Below, piece by piece: positions 8,289-17,644 of a DNA stretch of 64,000 nucleotides. Source of the stretch: Polaribacter sp. GTDB taxonomy: Bacteria; Bacteroidota; Bacteroidia; Flavobacteriales; Flavobacteriaceae. How positions within the stretch are numbered: position 1 is the first letter of the stretch; each line of letters starts with the position of its first letter. The translations under genes and the position numbers were made by a program. The stretch lies in assembly GCA_029245785.1 (NCBI GenBank), contig JAQWOR010000066.1, positions 1 to 64,000 on the forward strand, read 5' to 3'. The notes under the pieces are model-generated. The model ran no database searches, had not been told where the DNA came from, and saw nothing but the letters and a program-made list of their open reading frames with translations.

Positions 8289-9652
8289 TTATTTCGCTCC
8301 TATTTTACCTAAGTGACTTTGCACGGTTCTAAAACCGATATAGCTTCTTGCGGTATCTCCATATTCATAGTCTCTAGAACTTACTTCTAAAAAGTAAGCC
8401 ACATCTTTCCATGATCCTCCACGAATAATTTTTCTTTTATTTGCTCTATCCTCTACATTTGGGTTCATTGTAGCCCCTTTATAGTAAGAAGATACATTGT
8501 AAGCTGTATTTGTCCATTCAGAAACATTTCCTGCCATGTTGTACAAGCCATAATCATTGGCATTGAACGATTTTGCTTCTACGGTATACAGAGCTCCATC
8601 AACGGCATAATCTCCTCTTACAGGCTTAAAGTTTGCCAAAAAGCAACCTCTGTCAGTTACCATACTTGGCCCTCCCCAAGGGTATTTTCCAAAATCTAAT
8701 CCACCACGTGCTGCGTATTCCCATTCTGCTTCTGTTGGAAGTCTAAAATTTGACACTTGAGCAGTATTTTTCTTCCCTCTTAAGTAGTCATTTTTATATT
8801 TTGTTCTCCAATTACAAAAAGCTTCTGCTTGGTACCAACTCACCCCAACAACTGGGTACTCTCCGTAGGCTTTGTGATAAAAATAATCTTGATGCATGGG
8901 GTCATTATAAGAATAATTAAAGTCTTTTATCCAAACTGTTGTATCTGGATACACATTGACATCTTCCGTTCTTAAAAAGTCTTTTCTACCGCTACCTTTT
9001 TTGATAGCAGCAGCATCTATCCAAGAGTATTTATAATTTAATAATTTGGTATTGATGATTGTTCTTCCGTTTACAGCATCTTCTCTTTTGATATAAATCG
9101 TATCAACCATAACCTCTACATAGTCTTTATCTGGATAGTCATTTCTATCCCAAATAATATCCACATCCCAATTCAAAGGTTTTACAGAGTCAAAATTATA
9201 GTAATTATCGATCATGTACTGCTGGTACGGGGTTGCATTTACGGTATCATTTACAAAAGCAAAATCATTAATCCCCCCAGTTAAGGGTGCTCCAGTGCTA
9301 GGGTCTGATCCTCCAAGAAGAGCCACTTCTTCTGCCTTTATTGCCAAGTGAGTTCTACAATAGAATCTCTAACCCAATGCACAAATTGCTTATAACTGCT
9401 ATTTGTGATTTCTGTTTCATCCATATAATAAGGACGAACCGTTACTGTTCTTGTGGGTGCACTAAGGTTTCCTACCACATCTTCATCTTGTTTTCCCATA
9501 GTAAAGGAACCTCCAGGAATCAATGTCATACCCAATGGTTTTTCTGAAAACCATTTTCTTTTATATTTAACCCCTGTCAACTCGCCTCTATCATTAGAGC
9601 CACAGCTATACATCAGGGTTATTATCAGTGCAAATAATGCTACTTTTTTCAT
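8289..9652 (-). pseudogene. gldK: gldK with a one-base deletion (lipoprotein of the type IX secretion ring)
   Basis: The two halves are in different frames. The 5' part (9652-9339) encodes a lipoprotein signal with lipobox YSCG and the start of a formylglycine-enzyme (FGE)-like fold (MTLIPGGSFTMG). After codon 99 (Val) it reads WQ-stop. The 3' part (to 8289) continues the FGE-like fold: GVSWYQAEAFCNWR, LPTEAEWEYAARGG, MAGNVSEWT and IRGGSW. Adding one base at about 9355 (GTAGAAC to GTAAGAAC) restores V-R-T-H-L-A-I-K and joins the halves into about 454 residues, the normal GldK size. GldK forms the GldKN ring. As written the gene would give a 104-residue fragment. Sequencing error and a true motility-null allele are both possible. 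Confidence 0.9.
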
Positions 9653-9685
9653 TTTTTATTATGCTTTCCTAAAACTGCCCGTAAA

Positions 9686-9714
9686 CCTATTGTTTTTTCG
9701 GAAAAAAACAATGG
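9686..9714 (-). terminator. AT-rich hairpin between arginase-like gene and gldK
   Basis: Inverted repeat ATTGTTTTTT/AAAAAACAAT with a short loop, about 50 bp past the arginase-like gene and 34 bp before the gldK start. It may separate transcription of the gld genes from topA. The T run sits inside the stem, so it is not a textbook terminator. Confidence 0.35.
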
Positions 9715-9766
9715 GTTTTGTGCTTTATATTTTTATTAAACAATTCAATTATATGTTCTTCAATTA

Positions 9767-10927
9767 TTACATTAATTTTCGCAATGCTTTATACCATCGT
9801 TCAGGCATTTTTTGTTCTGTTGCCTGAATATAATCTTGATAAGTACATGGTATTAACGCATGTCTTTTGTATTTATTATTGGTTGCAATATTTATTTCCA
9901 TCCACCATCTACCACTTTTATCACTTTTGTAAAAATTTATTGGATCATCATCTTCCATCAAAACAATAAATTTTTGATACTTCTCTTTTGTACAATATGG
10001 ATAATCTTTGGCTCTAAAATTAACACCTTCAACAAAGTACCAAATCATTTGTGCAATTAAATGTGCCGTTTGGTTGTGGGTATCAAATTTCGAATTGTAT
10101 TCGTAAATTCCAAAAGAACTTACCTTATCACTGATCCCTGCGTATCTCGAAATGGCACAAATTTCTTCGCCATAAAACCCGTTAGGAGAGCAATTATTAT
10201 TTGCTGGAGCTTCACTTTGTTTGACTGACCCAATATCAACACTTACAATATCAGCATCTCTTAAAATAGGTTCAACCATTTGTAAATCTTTTGCCTCACC
10301 CAATCGATAGGCATCAAAAAACAAATTCTTTAACAGATCCATTTCTTCTTGCGAATTGTAATAGGTTTGATAACCAATATTGCTATAATTGAATAAATTA
10401 TTAGGCTTATCCATTACAATTTTACTCAAGTAAGACCTTGAGCTCAACTCGCCTTCTGTAGTTCCAATATCAAACCGACTATCAACAGCAACAATATTTA
10501 CAGATTGCTCTAGTTCATCATAAGCTCTGTAATTTGCATATGTAATGTCTTGACTTCCTCCAATAATGACAGGAATAATATTCTTTTTCAACAAATAAGC
10601 ACTTAAACTTGACACTGCAAAATAAGTGTCTTCAACGGTGTCTCCTTTTTCAATATTTCCTAAATCTACAATTGACGTATGCCAATTTCCGGGAAACAAC
10701 TGGTATAAATGCTTGCGGATTTCATGCAAATTTTCTCCACAATTCAAATTATCAACAGCATTTCTATCTTCTTGCACCCCTACAATTGCTATTTGAACAC
10801 CTTCTAGTTCTGGCACCCCATTCTGAGAAGAATGCACTTCGATATTTCTACCCAAACTCTGTGCAGGCTGTAGCACCAAGTGAGCAACAATTGTATCTTT
10901 TACGGGGGTTAAAAAATCCAGGTTCAT
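9767..10927 (-). CDS. Arginase/ureohydrolase-fold protein, probably non-catalytic
   Basis: 386 residues with the ureohydrolase fold pattern; proteins of this kind are often annotated as formimidoylglutamase. The three metal-binding motifs are recognisable but degraded. GGDH has become GGSQ at 123-126, DAHxD has become DSRFD at 149-153, and SxDxD has become SVDIG at 229-233. The ligand positions H, H and one D are thus Q, R and G, so binding of the two Mn ions is unlikely. It sits 2 bp from topA (start of this gene to stop of topA) and upstream of gldK, and is probably cotranscribed with topA. The role is unknown; a structural or regulatory role is inference. Confidence 0.75.
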   Translation of the reverse strand: MNLDFLTPVKDTIVAHLVLQPAQSLGRNIEVHSSQNGVPELEGVQIAIVGVQEDRNAVDNLNCGENLHEIRKHLYQLFPGNWHTSIVDLGNIEKGDTVEDTYFAVSSLSAYLLKKNIIPVIIGGSQDITYANYRAYDELEQSVNIVAVDSRFDIGTTEGELSSRSYLSKIVMDKPNNLFNYSNIGYQTYYNSQEEMDLLKNLFFDAYRLGEAKDLQMVEPILRDADIVSVDIGSVKQSEAPANNNCSPNGFYGEEICAISRYAGISDKVSSFGIYEYNSKFDTHNQTAHLIAQMIWYFVEGVNFRAKDYPYCTKEKYQKFIVLMEDDDPINFYKSDKSGRWWMEINIATNNKYKRHALIPCTYQDYIQATEQKMPERWYKALRKLM

Positions 10928-10929
10928 TC

Positions 10930-13428
10930 TTATTTTTTAGCTGACTTCTTCTTGGTTGTTTTTTTCTTTGCCGTTTTTTTCTTTGGTTTTTTGGCTTCAA
11001 TAATTGCTTCAACCTCTTCCAAGGTCAATTTTTCTGCCTTGGTGGTTTTTGGCAACTCTATTTTCAATTTCCCTTTGATAATATTAAATCGTCCCCAACG
11101 TGCTTTTTCTACACGAATTCCAGCTTCTTCCCAATTGTGAATCAATTTATCAATCTCTTTTTGCTTTTTATCTTCAATGAGTTGTACCAAATCAGCATCT
11201 GATAAATTATCAAAATCGTATTTTTTATTTACGTTGATAAATATAGAGTTCCATTTTATAAATGGTCCAAAACGCCCAACACCTTTTTGAATTGGCAGCC
11301 CGTCATGCTCACCAATAGGCGCATCTGCTGCTCGTTTTGCTTCAATAAGCTCAATGGCTCTATTCATATCAACAGACATCGGATTTTCTCCTTTATCTAA
11401 AGAAATGTATTTTTCTTCAAATTTAAGATAAGGACCAAATCTACCACTGGCAACAATCACCTCTTCTCCTTCATAATCTCCTAACGACTTTGGCAATTGA
11501 AACAAATCCATTGCTTCTTCATAGCTAATGGTATTCAATGTTTGCCCTGCTTGTAGGCTCGCAAATTTTGGTTTTTCGTCATCGGTAGCTTCTCCTATTT
11601 GTACCATCGCTCCAAAACGACCCAATCGTGCATATACGTTTTTACCACTTTCTGGATCAATTCCTAACAATCGTTCTCCTTTTGCTCTTTCTGCATTAGC
11701 TGCAACGTCTTCTACCGTTGGATGAAAATCTTTATAAAAATCTTTAATCATAGAGATCCAGTCTTCTTTCCCATCTGCAATGGCATCAAAATCTGACTCT
11801 ACTTTCGCTGTAAATCCTAAGTCTAAAATTGTTGAAAAATTAGCCACCAAAAAATCATTTACGATATTTCCGATATCTGTCGGAACCAACTTCCCTTTAT
11901 CAGAACCCACCTTTTCAGTCAGGTTGTTTTCGATAACCAAATCTTTTTTAAATACCAACTGAATATACGCTCTTTCTTTTCCTTCTACAGTTCCTTTTTC
12001 TACATATTCTCTACGTTGAATGGTAGAAATTGTTGGTGCATAGGTTGACGGACGTCCGATTCCTAATTCTTCCAAACGCTTTACCAAAGAGGCCTCTGTA
12101 AAACGTCCTTTTGGTCTCGTATAACGTTCTGTTGCAGTAATAAATTCGTTCTCCAACAGTTCTTTTACGTGTAGCATTGGCAACATTCCTGCTTGCTCAT
12201 CATCATCAGTATCTGTTCCTTCTAAATACACTTTTAAGAAGCCTTCAAAAGTAATCACCTCTCCGTTGGCAACAAATTCTTTTTGGTTTTTAGTATTGTC
12301 TATTTTTACAACCGTCCGTTCTAGTTTAGCATCGCTCATTTGTGATGCAAGCGTACGTTTCCAGATCAAGCTGTACAACCTCATCTGATCATATTCTGCT
12401 GAAATTTCACGAGTCTCCATATTCGTTGGACGAATCGCCTCATGCGCCTCTTGTGCTCCTTTTGATTTTGTTGAAAAGGTTCTAGGCTTGCTATATTCTG
12501 AACCATACGATGCGGTAATTTCTGCAGCAGCTGCATGTCTTGCATCTTCTGATAAATTTACGCTATCCGTTCTCATATAGGTAATTAAACCTGCTTCATA
12601 TAAACGCTGTGCAACCATCATTGTTTTTGCTACGGGGTATCCCAATTTTCGAGATGCTTCTTGCTGTAATGTTGATGTTGTAAAAGGTGCTGCTGGTGTT
12701 TTTGTTGCAGGCTTTTTTTGCAGATCAGCAACTGTAAATTGCGCTGCTACACAAGATTGTAAAAAGTCTTCAGCAGCTGCTTTCTCTGTAAAATTCTTCG
12801 CTAATTTTGCTTTAAACTTCTTTCCCTCTGCATTGACAAACTCTGCATCTACTCGATAAGAAGCAACAGGCAAGAAGTTTTCTATTTCACGCTCGCGCTC
12901 TACAATCAATCGTACTGATACCGATTGCACTCTTCCTGCAGACAAACCTCCTCTTACTTTTCTCCATAATACCGGAGATAATTCATACCCAACCAATCTA
13001 TCTAAAACTCTACGAGCTTGTTGCGCATTGACCAAGTTATAATTAATTTCTCTTGGATGCTCAACCGCTTTTAAAATGGCTTTCTTTGTGATTTCGTGAA
13101 AAACAATACGTTTTGTGTTTTCTTTTTTCAGTTTTAATTGTTCTGATAAATGCCAAGCAATTGCCTCTCCCTCTCTATCTTCATCACTTGCTAACCAAAC
13201 TGTTTCGGCTTTTTTAGCAAGGTCTTTCAATTTCTTTACAACTGCTTTTTTATCTGTAGAGACAATGTATTTTGGCAAAAAATCACCGTCTACATTTACA
13301 CCCAACTCTTTCGATGGTAAATCTGCAATATGTCCAAAACTAGACTCTACTTGAAAGCCTTTTCCTAGAAATTTCTCTATTGTTTTTGCTTTTGCTGGTG
13401 ACTCTACAATTACTAAATTCTTTGCCAT
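10930..13428 (-). CDS. topA: DNA topoisomerase I
   Basis: About 832 residues. The TOPRIM domain opens with VIVESPAKAKTIEKFLG. The active-site Tyr is in LITYMRTDSVNLS, followed by the EAHEAIRPT motif. It relaxes negative supercoils by a type IA mechanism. The C-terminus has no Cys4 zinc fingers; it carries GRFGP(Y/F) Toprim_C repeats (GRFGPYLKF, GRFGPFIKW, GRFNIIKG) and a Lys-rich tail ending in KKKSAKK. The start is set at the ATG of MAKNLVIVE (13428); an in-frame ATG four codons upstream is less likely. A promoter is visible at 13484-13513. Confidence 0.95.
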   Translation of the reverse strand: MAKNLVIVESPAKAKTIEKFLGKGFQVESSFGHIADLPSKELGVNVDGDFLPKYIVSTDKKAVVKKLKDLAKKAETVWLASDEDREGEAIAWHLSEQLKLKKENTKRIVFHEITKKAILKAVEHPREINYNLVNAQQARRVLDRLVGYELSPVLWRKVRGGLSAGRVQSVSVRLIVEREREIENFLPVASYRVDAEFVNAEGKKFKAKLAKNFTEKAAAEDFLQSCVAAQFTVADLQKKPATKTPAAPFTTSTLQQEASRKLGYPVAKTMMVAQRLYEAGLITYMRTDSVNLSEDARHAAAAEITASYGSEYSKPRTFSTKSKGAQEAHEAIRPTNMETREISAEYDQMRLYSLIWKRTLASQMSDAKLERTVVKIDNTKNQKEFVANGEVITFEGFLKVYLEGTDTDDDEQAGMLPMLHVKELLENEFITATERYTRPKGRFTEASLVKRLEELGIGRPSTYAPTISTIQRREYVEKGTVEGKERAYIQLVFKKDLVIENNLTEKVGSDKGKLVPTDIGNIVNDFLVANFSTILDLGFTAKVESDFDAIADGKEDWISMIKDFYKDFHPTVEDVAANAERAKGERLLGIDPESGKNVYARLGRFGAMVQIGEATDDEKPKFASLQAGQTLNTISYEEAMDLFQLPKSLGDYEGEEVIVASGRFGPYLKFEEKYISLDKGENPMSVDMNRAIELIEAKRAADAPIGEHDGLPIQKGVGRFGPFIKWNSIFINVNKKYDFDNLSDADLVQLIEDKKQKEIDKLIHNWEEAGIRVEKARWGRFNIIKGKLKIELPKTTKAEKLTLEEVEAIIEAKKPKKKTAKKKTTKKKSAKK

Positions 13429-13483
13429 ATTTCTCTTCAATTATCTTTTTTCACACCTTATATATAATGGCGTGTTGAATCCG

Positions 13484-13513
13484 CAAAAGTAGGAAGTTTT
13501 TTTATATATCAAA
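13484..13513 (-). promoter_or_regulatory. topA promoter (Bacteroidota type)
   Basis: On the minus strand, TTTG at 13513-13510, an 18-bp spacer, then TACTTTTG at 13491-13484. This matches the phylum -33/-7 consensus and puts transcription start about 50 bp before the topA ATG. Confidence 0.65.
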
Positions 13514-13588
13514 AAATCGCTCGATAATTTTCTGTTTTTCTACAAAAAAAACCTGCAATTAACAGCCCTCACATTACTGCTTATTTTT

Positions 13589-14629
13589 TTAAATTTTCTT
13601 GAAAGGTCTATACGAATACAAGGCTATAATAAGTGCTACCAAGACAATGACAGCCCCTAATTGATGTAAAACACCTAAAGAAACAGGCACTGCATATATC
13701 AACGTAAAAACACCTAAGAAAAACTGTAAAGCAATAGCCCAAATTAAAAGTTTAGCACATTTTTTTTGAATGATTGACAAGTCCTTTTTACGAGCACTTA
13801 AAAAGAAGTTTATAAAAAACAGCACCACTACAACAGCCAACCAACGGTGTATAAACTGAACCAACACAGGATCTTCAAACAGTGCCACTATACCTAAATG
13901 TTGAAAGGCCTCAATGCCAGACAATGGCAACCAATCAGTTCCCATTTTAGGATAAGAAGGATACATATAACCCGCTTTAAGACCTGCTGTAAAAGCACCA
14001 TAAAGTATTTGAAAACTCACCAAAGCTAGCAAAACTTTAAGCTTTGTATACAACTTCAGAAAAAAGGGTGTCTTTTTGGTTATCGGGGCTATTATTGGCA
14101 AGGCTGTCCATAAAATATAGCCAACCAAAAACAGTGCAGTACTTAAGTGTAATGCCAATCTATAATGACTCACACTCGGCCTATTTACCAATCCACTTTT
14201 TACCATAAACCATCCTATAAAACCCTGTAAACCACCTAACAAAAAGATAATTATTAAATTTTTAAAAAGCGATTTACTTGTTATTTTTTTGGTAACATAA
14301 AACCAAATAAATGGAATTAAAAACACAAACCCTATTAAACGCCCAATAAACCGGTGAATAAATTCCCACCAGAAAATAGATTTAAAGTCATCTAACGAAA
14401 AATGGCTATTGCTTTTTATATACTCAGGAGATGTTTTGTAGCTGTTAAACTCTACCATCCAATCTTGTGTATTAAGCGGCGGAACGATACCAGAAATAGG
14501 CTTCCATTCTACAATAGATAGTCCTGATTGTGTAAGCCTTGTAATGCCTCCAATGACAACCATTGCAACAACTAAAATAGCTCCTAAAAGCAACCAGTAA
14601 CCTACTATTTTTGGGGTTTTATTCTGCAT
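13589..14629 (-). CDS. ctaA: Heme A synthase (COX15/CtaA)
   Basis: 346 residues from the ATG of MQNKTPKIV. Eight hydrophobic segments are visible. The first is followed by GGITRLTQSGLSIVEWKP, the family signature, and conserved His ligands appear in EFIHRFIGR, HLSTALF, FIHRWLAV and VLHQLGAV. It oxidises heme O to heme A for aa3-type oxidases. An in-frame ATG at 14647 overlaps the -7 box of the probable promoter, so the start at 14629 is preferred. It is monocistronic, divergent from miaB and separated from topA by 160 bp. Confidence 0.93.
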   Translation of the reverse strand: MQNKTPKIVGYWLLLGAILVVAMVVIGGITRLTQSGLSIVEWKPISGIVPPLNTQDWMVEFNSYKTSPEYIKSNSHFSLDDFKSIFWWEFIHRFIGRLIGFVFLIPFIWFYVTKKITSKSLFKNLIIIFLLGGLQGFIGWFMVKSGLVNRPSVSHYRLALHLSTALFLVGYILWTALPIIAPITKKTPFFLKLYTKLKVLLALVSFQILYGAFTAGLKAGYMYPSYPKMGTDWLPLSGIEAFQHLGIVALFEDPVLVQFIHRWLAVVVVLFFINFFLSARKKDLSIIQKKCAKLLIWAIALQFFLGVFTLIYAVPVSLGVLHQLGAVIVLVALIIALYSYRPFKKI

Positions 14630-14644
14630 AAAAACAAATTTCAG

Positions 14645-14652
14645 CAAAGATA
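14645..14652 (-). promoter_or_regulatory. ctaA -7 element
   Basis: TATCTTTG on the minus strand, 15 bp before the chosen ctaA ATG. No clear -33 element is visible at the right spacing. It decides the start codon because the alternative ATG at 14647 lies inside it. Confidence 0.45.
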
Positions 14653-14737
14653 GTTAAAACTATTCTTGCCAGCCCTTAAAAGAACAAACAAAGCAACGTT
14701 TTCTATACGCACTGAGCAGTTGTTAATTTTCTGCCAA

Positions 14738-14772
14738 TTTGTCATCTTTTTTAAATATTGGTCGTATCTTTG
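14738..14772 (+). promoter_or_regulatory. miaB promoter
   Basis: TTTG at 14738, a 23-bp spacer and TATCTTTG at 14765-14772, followed by the miaB ATG at 14787. The short leader is typical of flavobacterial genes. Confidence 0.6.
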
Positions 14773-14786
14773 CCTTTCATTAAGAC

Positions 14787-16247
14787 ATGAACATGGAACA
14801 AATTGAAAAGATAATTGATGAAACACTACAAGGGAAGCCTCTTGTGATGGATTGTAAAAGTAAAAACTCCAAAAAGTTATTTATAGAAAGCTACGGGTGT
14901 CAAATGAATATGAACGATAGTGAAATTGTCGCTTCAATTCTTGCAGAACAAGGATTTAACACCACTCAAAACTTAGAAGACGCCGATTTAGTATTGGTAA
15001 ACACCTGCTCTATTCGTGAAAAAGCAGAACAAACTGTTAGAAAACGTTTAGAAAAATACAATGCTGTTAAAAAAATCAATCCAACAATGAAGGTGGGTGT
15101 TTTAGGCTGTATGGCAGAACGACTAAAAGAAAAGTTTTTAGAAGAAGAAAAAATTGTCGACTTAGTTGTGGGACCAGATGCCTATAGAGATCTCCCTAAC
15201 CTATTAGAAGAAATTGACGCTGGTAGAGATGCCGTAAATGTAATACTTTCTAAAGACGAAACTTACGGAGATGTCTCTCCTGTTCGATTGAATAACAATG
15301 GCGTTTCTGCCTTTGTTTCTATTACGCGAGGCTGTGACAATATGTGTACTTTTTGTGTGGTTCCTTTTACACGTGGAAGAGAACGTAGTAGAGACCCTCA
15401 AAGTATTTTGGAAGAAATTAGAACAATGCATCAGCAAAATTTTAAAGAAATTACCTTACTTGGACAAAATGTAGACAGCTATTTATGGTATGGAGGAGGT
15501 TTAAAAAAAGACTATAAAAATGCTTCTGAAATTGCAAAGGAAACTGCCGTAGGTTTTGCAGAACTATTAGATTTGGCAGCTACAAAATTTCCAAAAATGC
15601 GTTTTCGTTTTTCTACTTCAAATCCACAAGACATGAGTCTAGATGTAATTCATGTCATGGCAAAACATAAAAATATTTGCAAGTATTTACACCTGCCTGT
15701 CCAAAGCGGAAGCACTAAAATGCTAAAAGCAATGAACAGACAACACACCAGAGAAGAATACATTCAATTAATTGATAATGTCTTGAAAATTGTACCAGAA
15801 ATGTCATTATCTCAAGATATGATTATTGGCTTTTGTGGAGAAACAGAAGAAGACCATCAAGACACATTAAGCTTAATGCGCTATGTCAAATACGACTATG
15901 GCTATATGTTCTCTTATTCTGAAAGACCTGGGACTTTAGCCGCTAAAAAAATGGCAGATGATGTGCCTGAAGAAGTAAAAAAACGTCGATTGGCAGAAGT
16001 AATTCAATTGCAACGAGAACACAGCTTATTAAGAACACAACAACACTTAGGAAAAACTGAAGAATTTTTAATTGAAGGTATTTCTAAAAAATCTGACCTG
16101 CATTTTAAAGCAAGAAACTCGCAAAACACCGTGGTTGTTTTTCCAAAAGAGCAGTATAAAATTGGCGACTTTGTGAATGTAAAAATAGAAGATTGCACCT
16201 CTGCAACCTTAATTGGAACCGCAGTTGGCTATTCTGATAATAATTAA
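14787..16247 (+). CDS. miaB: tRNA-2-methylthio-N6-isopentenyladenosine37 synthase
   Basis: 486 residues. The N-terminal UPF0004 domain (ESYGCQMNMNDSE) holds cysteines for the auxiliary Fe-S cluster. The radical-SAM triad is C183-x3-C187-x2-C190 in RGCDNMCTFC. The TRAM domain forms the last 60 residues. It adds the 2-methylthio group to i6A37 in tRNAs that read UNN codons. The length is normal and the frame is intact. An alternative start at the second Met (codon 3) changes little. Confidence 0.96.
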   Translation: MNMEQIEKIIDETLQGKPLVMDCKSKNSKKLFIESYGCQMNMNDSEIVASILAEQGFNTTQNLEDADLVLVNTCSIREKAEQTVRKRLEKYNAVKKINPTMKVGVLGCMAERLKEKFLEEEKIVDLVVGPDAYRDLPNLLEEIDAGRDAVNVILSKDETYGDVSPVRLNNNGVSAFVSITRGCDNMCTFCVVPFTRGRERSRDPQSILEEIRTMHQQNFKEITLLGQNVDSYLWYGGGLKKDYKNASEIAKETAVGFAELLDLAATKFPKMRFRFSTSNPQDMSLDVIHVMAKHKNICKYLHLPVQSGSTKMLKAMNRQHTREEYIQLIDNVLKIVPEMSLSQDMIIGFCGETEEDHQDTLSLMRYVKYDYGYMFSYSERPGTLAAKKMADDVPEEVKKRRLAEVIQLQREHSLLRTQQHLGKTEEFLIEGISKKSDLHFKARNSQNTVVVFPKEQYKIGDFVNVKIEDCTSATLIGTAVGYSDNN

Positions 16248-16256
16248 ATTGAGTAA

Positions 16257-16319
16257 AAAGTAGCAGAGTTACAAAGCCACAAAGCAACAGGGTTCAGAGG
16301 CAGAAAGTAACAGAGTAAC
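16257..16319 (+). repeat. Degenerate 8-mer tandem array
   Basis: About eight units of the form (A)AGNNAC follow each other between miaB and the sigma-54 activator: AAAGTAGC, AGAGTTAC, AAAGCCAC, AAAGCAAC, then shorter and longer variants, ending AGAGTAAC. It is non-coding and strongly purine/C-biased on the plus strand. Confidence 0.6.
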
Positions 16320-16372
16320 AATAAAATTTACTTCCAACTTTCGCCACTTTGAAACTCCAAAACTATAAAAAA

Positions 16373-17602
16373 ATGGAAAACTTACAAGTTATAAAACAGC
16401 GTTTTGGGATTATCGGAAACGATGCGCTTTTAAACCGTTCTTTAGAAAAAGCCATACGTGTTTCTCCTACCGATATTTCTGTATTGGTTACTGGAGAAAG
16501 TGGTGTTGGTAAAGAAACTATTCCAAAAATTATTCATCAATTATCACATAGAAAACATGCAAAATACATTGCCGTAAACTGTGGTGCAATTCCTGAAGGA
16601 ACCATTGATAGTGAATTGTTTGGACACGAAAAAGGTGCTTTTACAGGAGCAACATCTGAAAGAAAAGGGTATTTTGAAGTTGCCGATGGCGGTACCATTT
16701 TTTTAGACGAAGTTGGCGAACTGCCATTAACAACACAAGTTCGTTTATTGCGTGTTTTAGAGAATGGCGAATTTATAAAGGTAGGGTCCTCTAAAGTTCA
16801 AAAAACAAATGTTCGAATTGTTGCAGCAACAAATCTAAATATGGACAGCGCCATCCATAAAGAGAAGTTTAGAGAAGATTTATATTACCGATTGAGCACC
16901 ATTGAAATTTTACTCCCTCCACTTAGAGAACGCAAAGAAGACATCCATTTATTGTTTCGAAAATTTGCGGCAGATTTTGCACAAAAATACAATATGCCAA
17001 CCATTCGACTAGATGAAGAGGCTACCAAATTATTAAATAATTTTCGCTTTCCTGGAAACATCAGACAGTTAAAAAATATTGCAGAACAAATTTCGGTGGT
17101 TGAAGAAAGTAGACTGATCACAGCAGCAAAACTGATTCACTATTTGCCAACCAATCGCGGAAATCTACCTGCGGTAATTGGTAAACCTTCAAGTACTGAT
17201 TTTGCAAACGAGCGAGACATTATGTATAAGATTTTGTTTGACATGCGTAATGATATCAATGACTTAAAGAAGCTCACATTAGACATTATGAAAAGTGGAA
17301 ATGCAGAGCAGGTTCAAGAAGATAACCACAAGCTTATCGAAAAAATTTATCAAGAACAACACGCAACAGAAACAGGAAATATAGAGGTAGTTCAGCTTCC
17401 GCAAGCAAGTATTGAAACCCCAAACTCATACGACTTTATAGAAACCATTACAGAAGATGAATCTTTATCTTTGCAAGACAAAGAACTAGAAATGATTCGA
17501 AAATCATTAGAAAAAAACAATGGAAAACGTAAATTAGCATCTAAAGAATTGGGCATTTCTGAAAGAACATTGTACCGAAAAATTAAACAATACGATTTAT
17601 AA
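16373..17602 (+). CDS. Sigma-54-dependent activator without receiver domain
   Basis: 409 residues from the ATG of MENLQVIKQ; an in-frame ATG lies eight codons upstream. The protein begins almost directly with the AAA+ domain: Walker A GESGVGKE (41-48), the sigma-54 contact loop GAFTGA (88-93), Walker B IFLDEVGE (109-116) and the second region of homology ending FRFPGNIRQLKN. The C-terminus is a Fis-type HTH (KLASKELGISERTLYRKI). There is no N-terminal response-regulator domain, so activity would be controlled by another protein, as for PspF, or by expression level. The targets are not visible; it precedes lptE and secG, which suggests a link with the envelope. Confidence 0.88.
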   Translation: MENLQVIKQRFGIIGNDALLNRSLEKAIRVSPTDISVLVTGESGVGKETIPKIIHQLSHRKHAKYIAVNCGAIPEGTIDSELFGHEKGAFTGATSERKGYFEVADGGTIFLDEVGELPLTTQVRLLRVLENGEFIKVGSSKVQKTNVRIVAATNLNMDSAIHKEKFREDLYYRLSTIEILLPPLRERKEDIHLLFRKFAADFAQKYNMPTIRLDEEATKLLNNFRFPGNIRQLKNIAEQISVVEESRLITAAKLIHYLPTNRGNLPAVIGKPSSTDFANERDIMYKILFDMRNDINDLKKLTLDIMKSGNAEQVQEDNHKLIEKIYQEQHATETGNIEVVQLPQASIETPNSYDFIETITEDESLSLQDKELEMIRKSLEKNNGKRKLASKELGISERTLYRKIKQYDL

Positions 17603-17644
17603 TACCACGTTTCAGTGTTGATTTGTTTACATTTGAATTTATTT

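Noticed and set aside
9350-9361. Programmed frameshift in gldK
   Set aside because: There is no slippery heptamer or downstream structure at the shift point, and GldK is normally encoded in one frame.
16257-16319. Short tandem units considered as CRISPR or a coding repeat
   Set aside because: The period is about 8 bp with no spacers and no supporting open frame.
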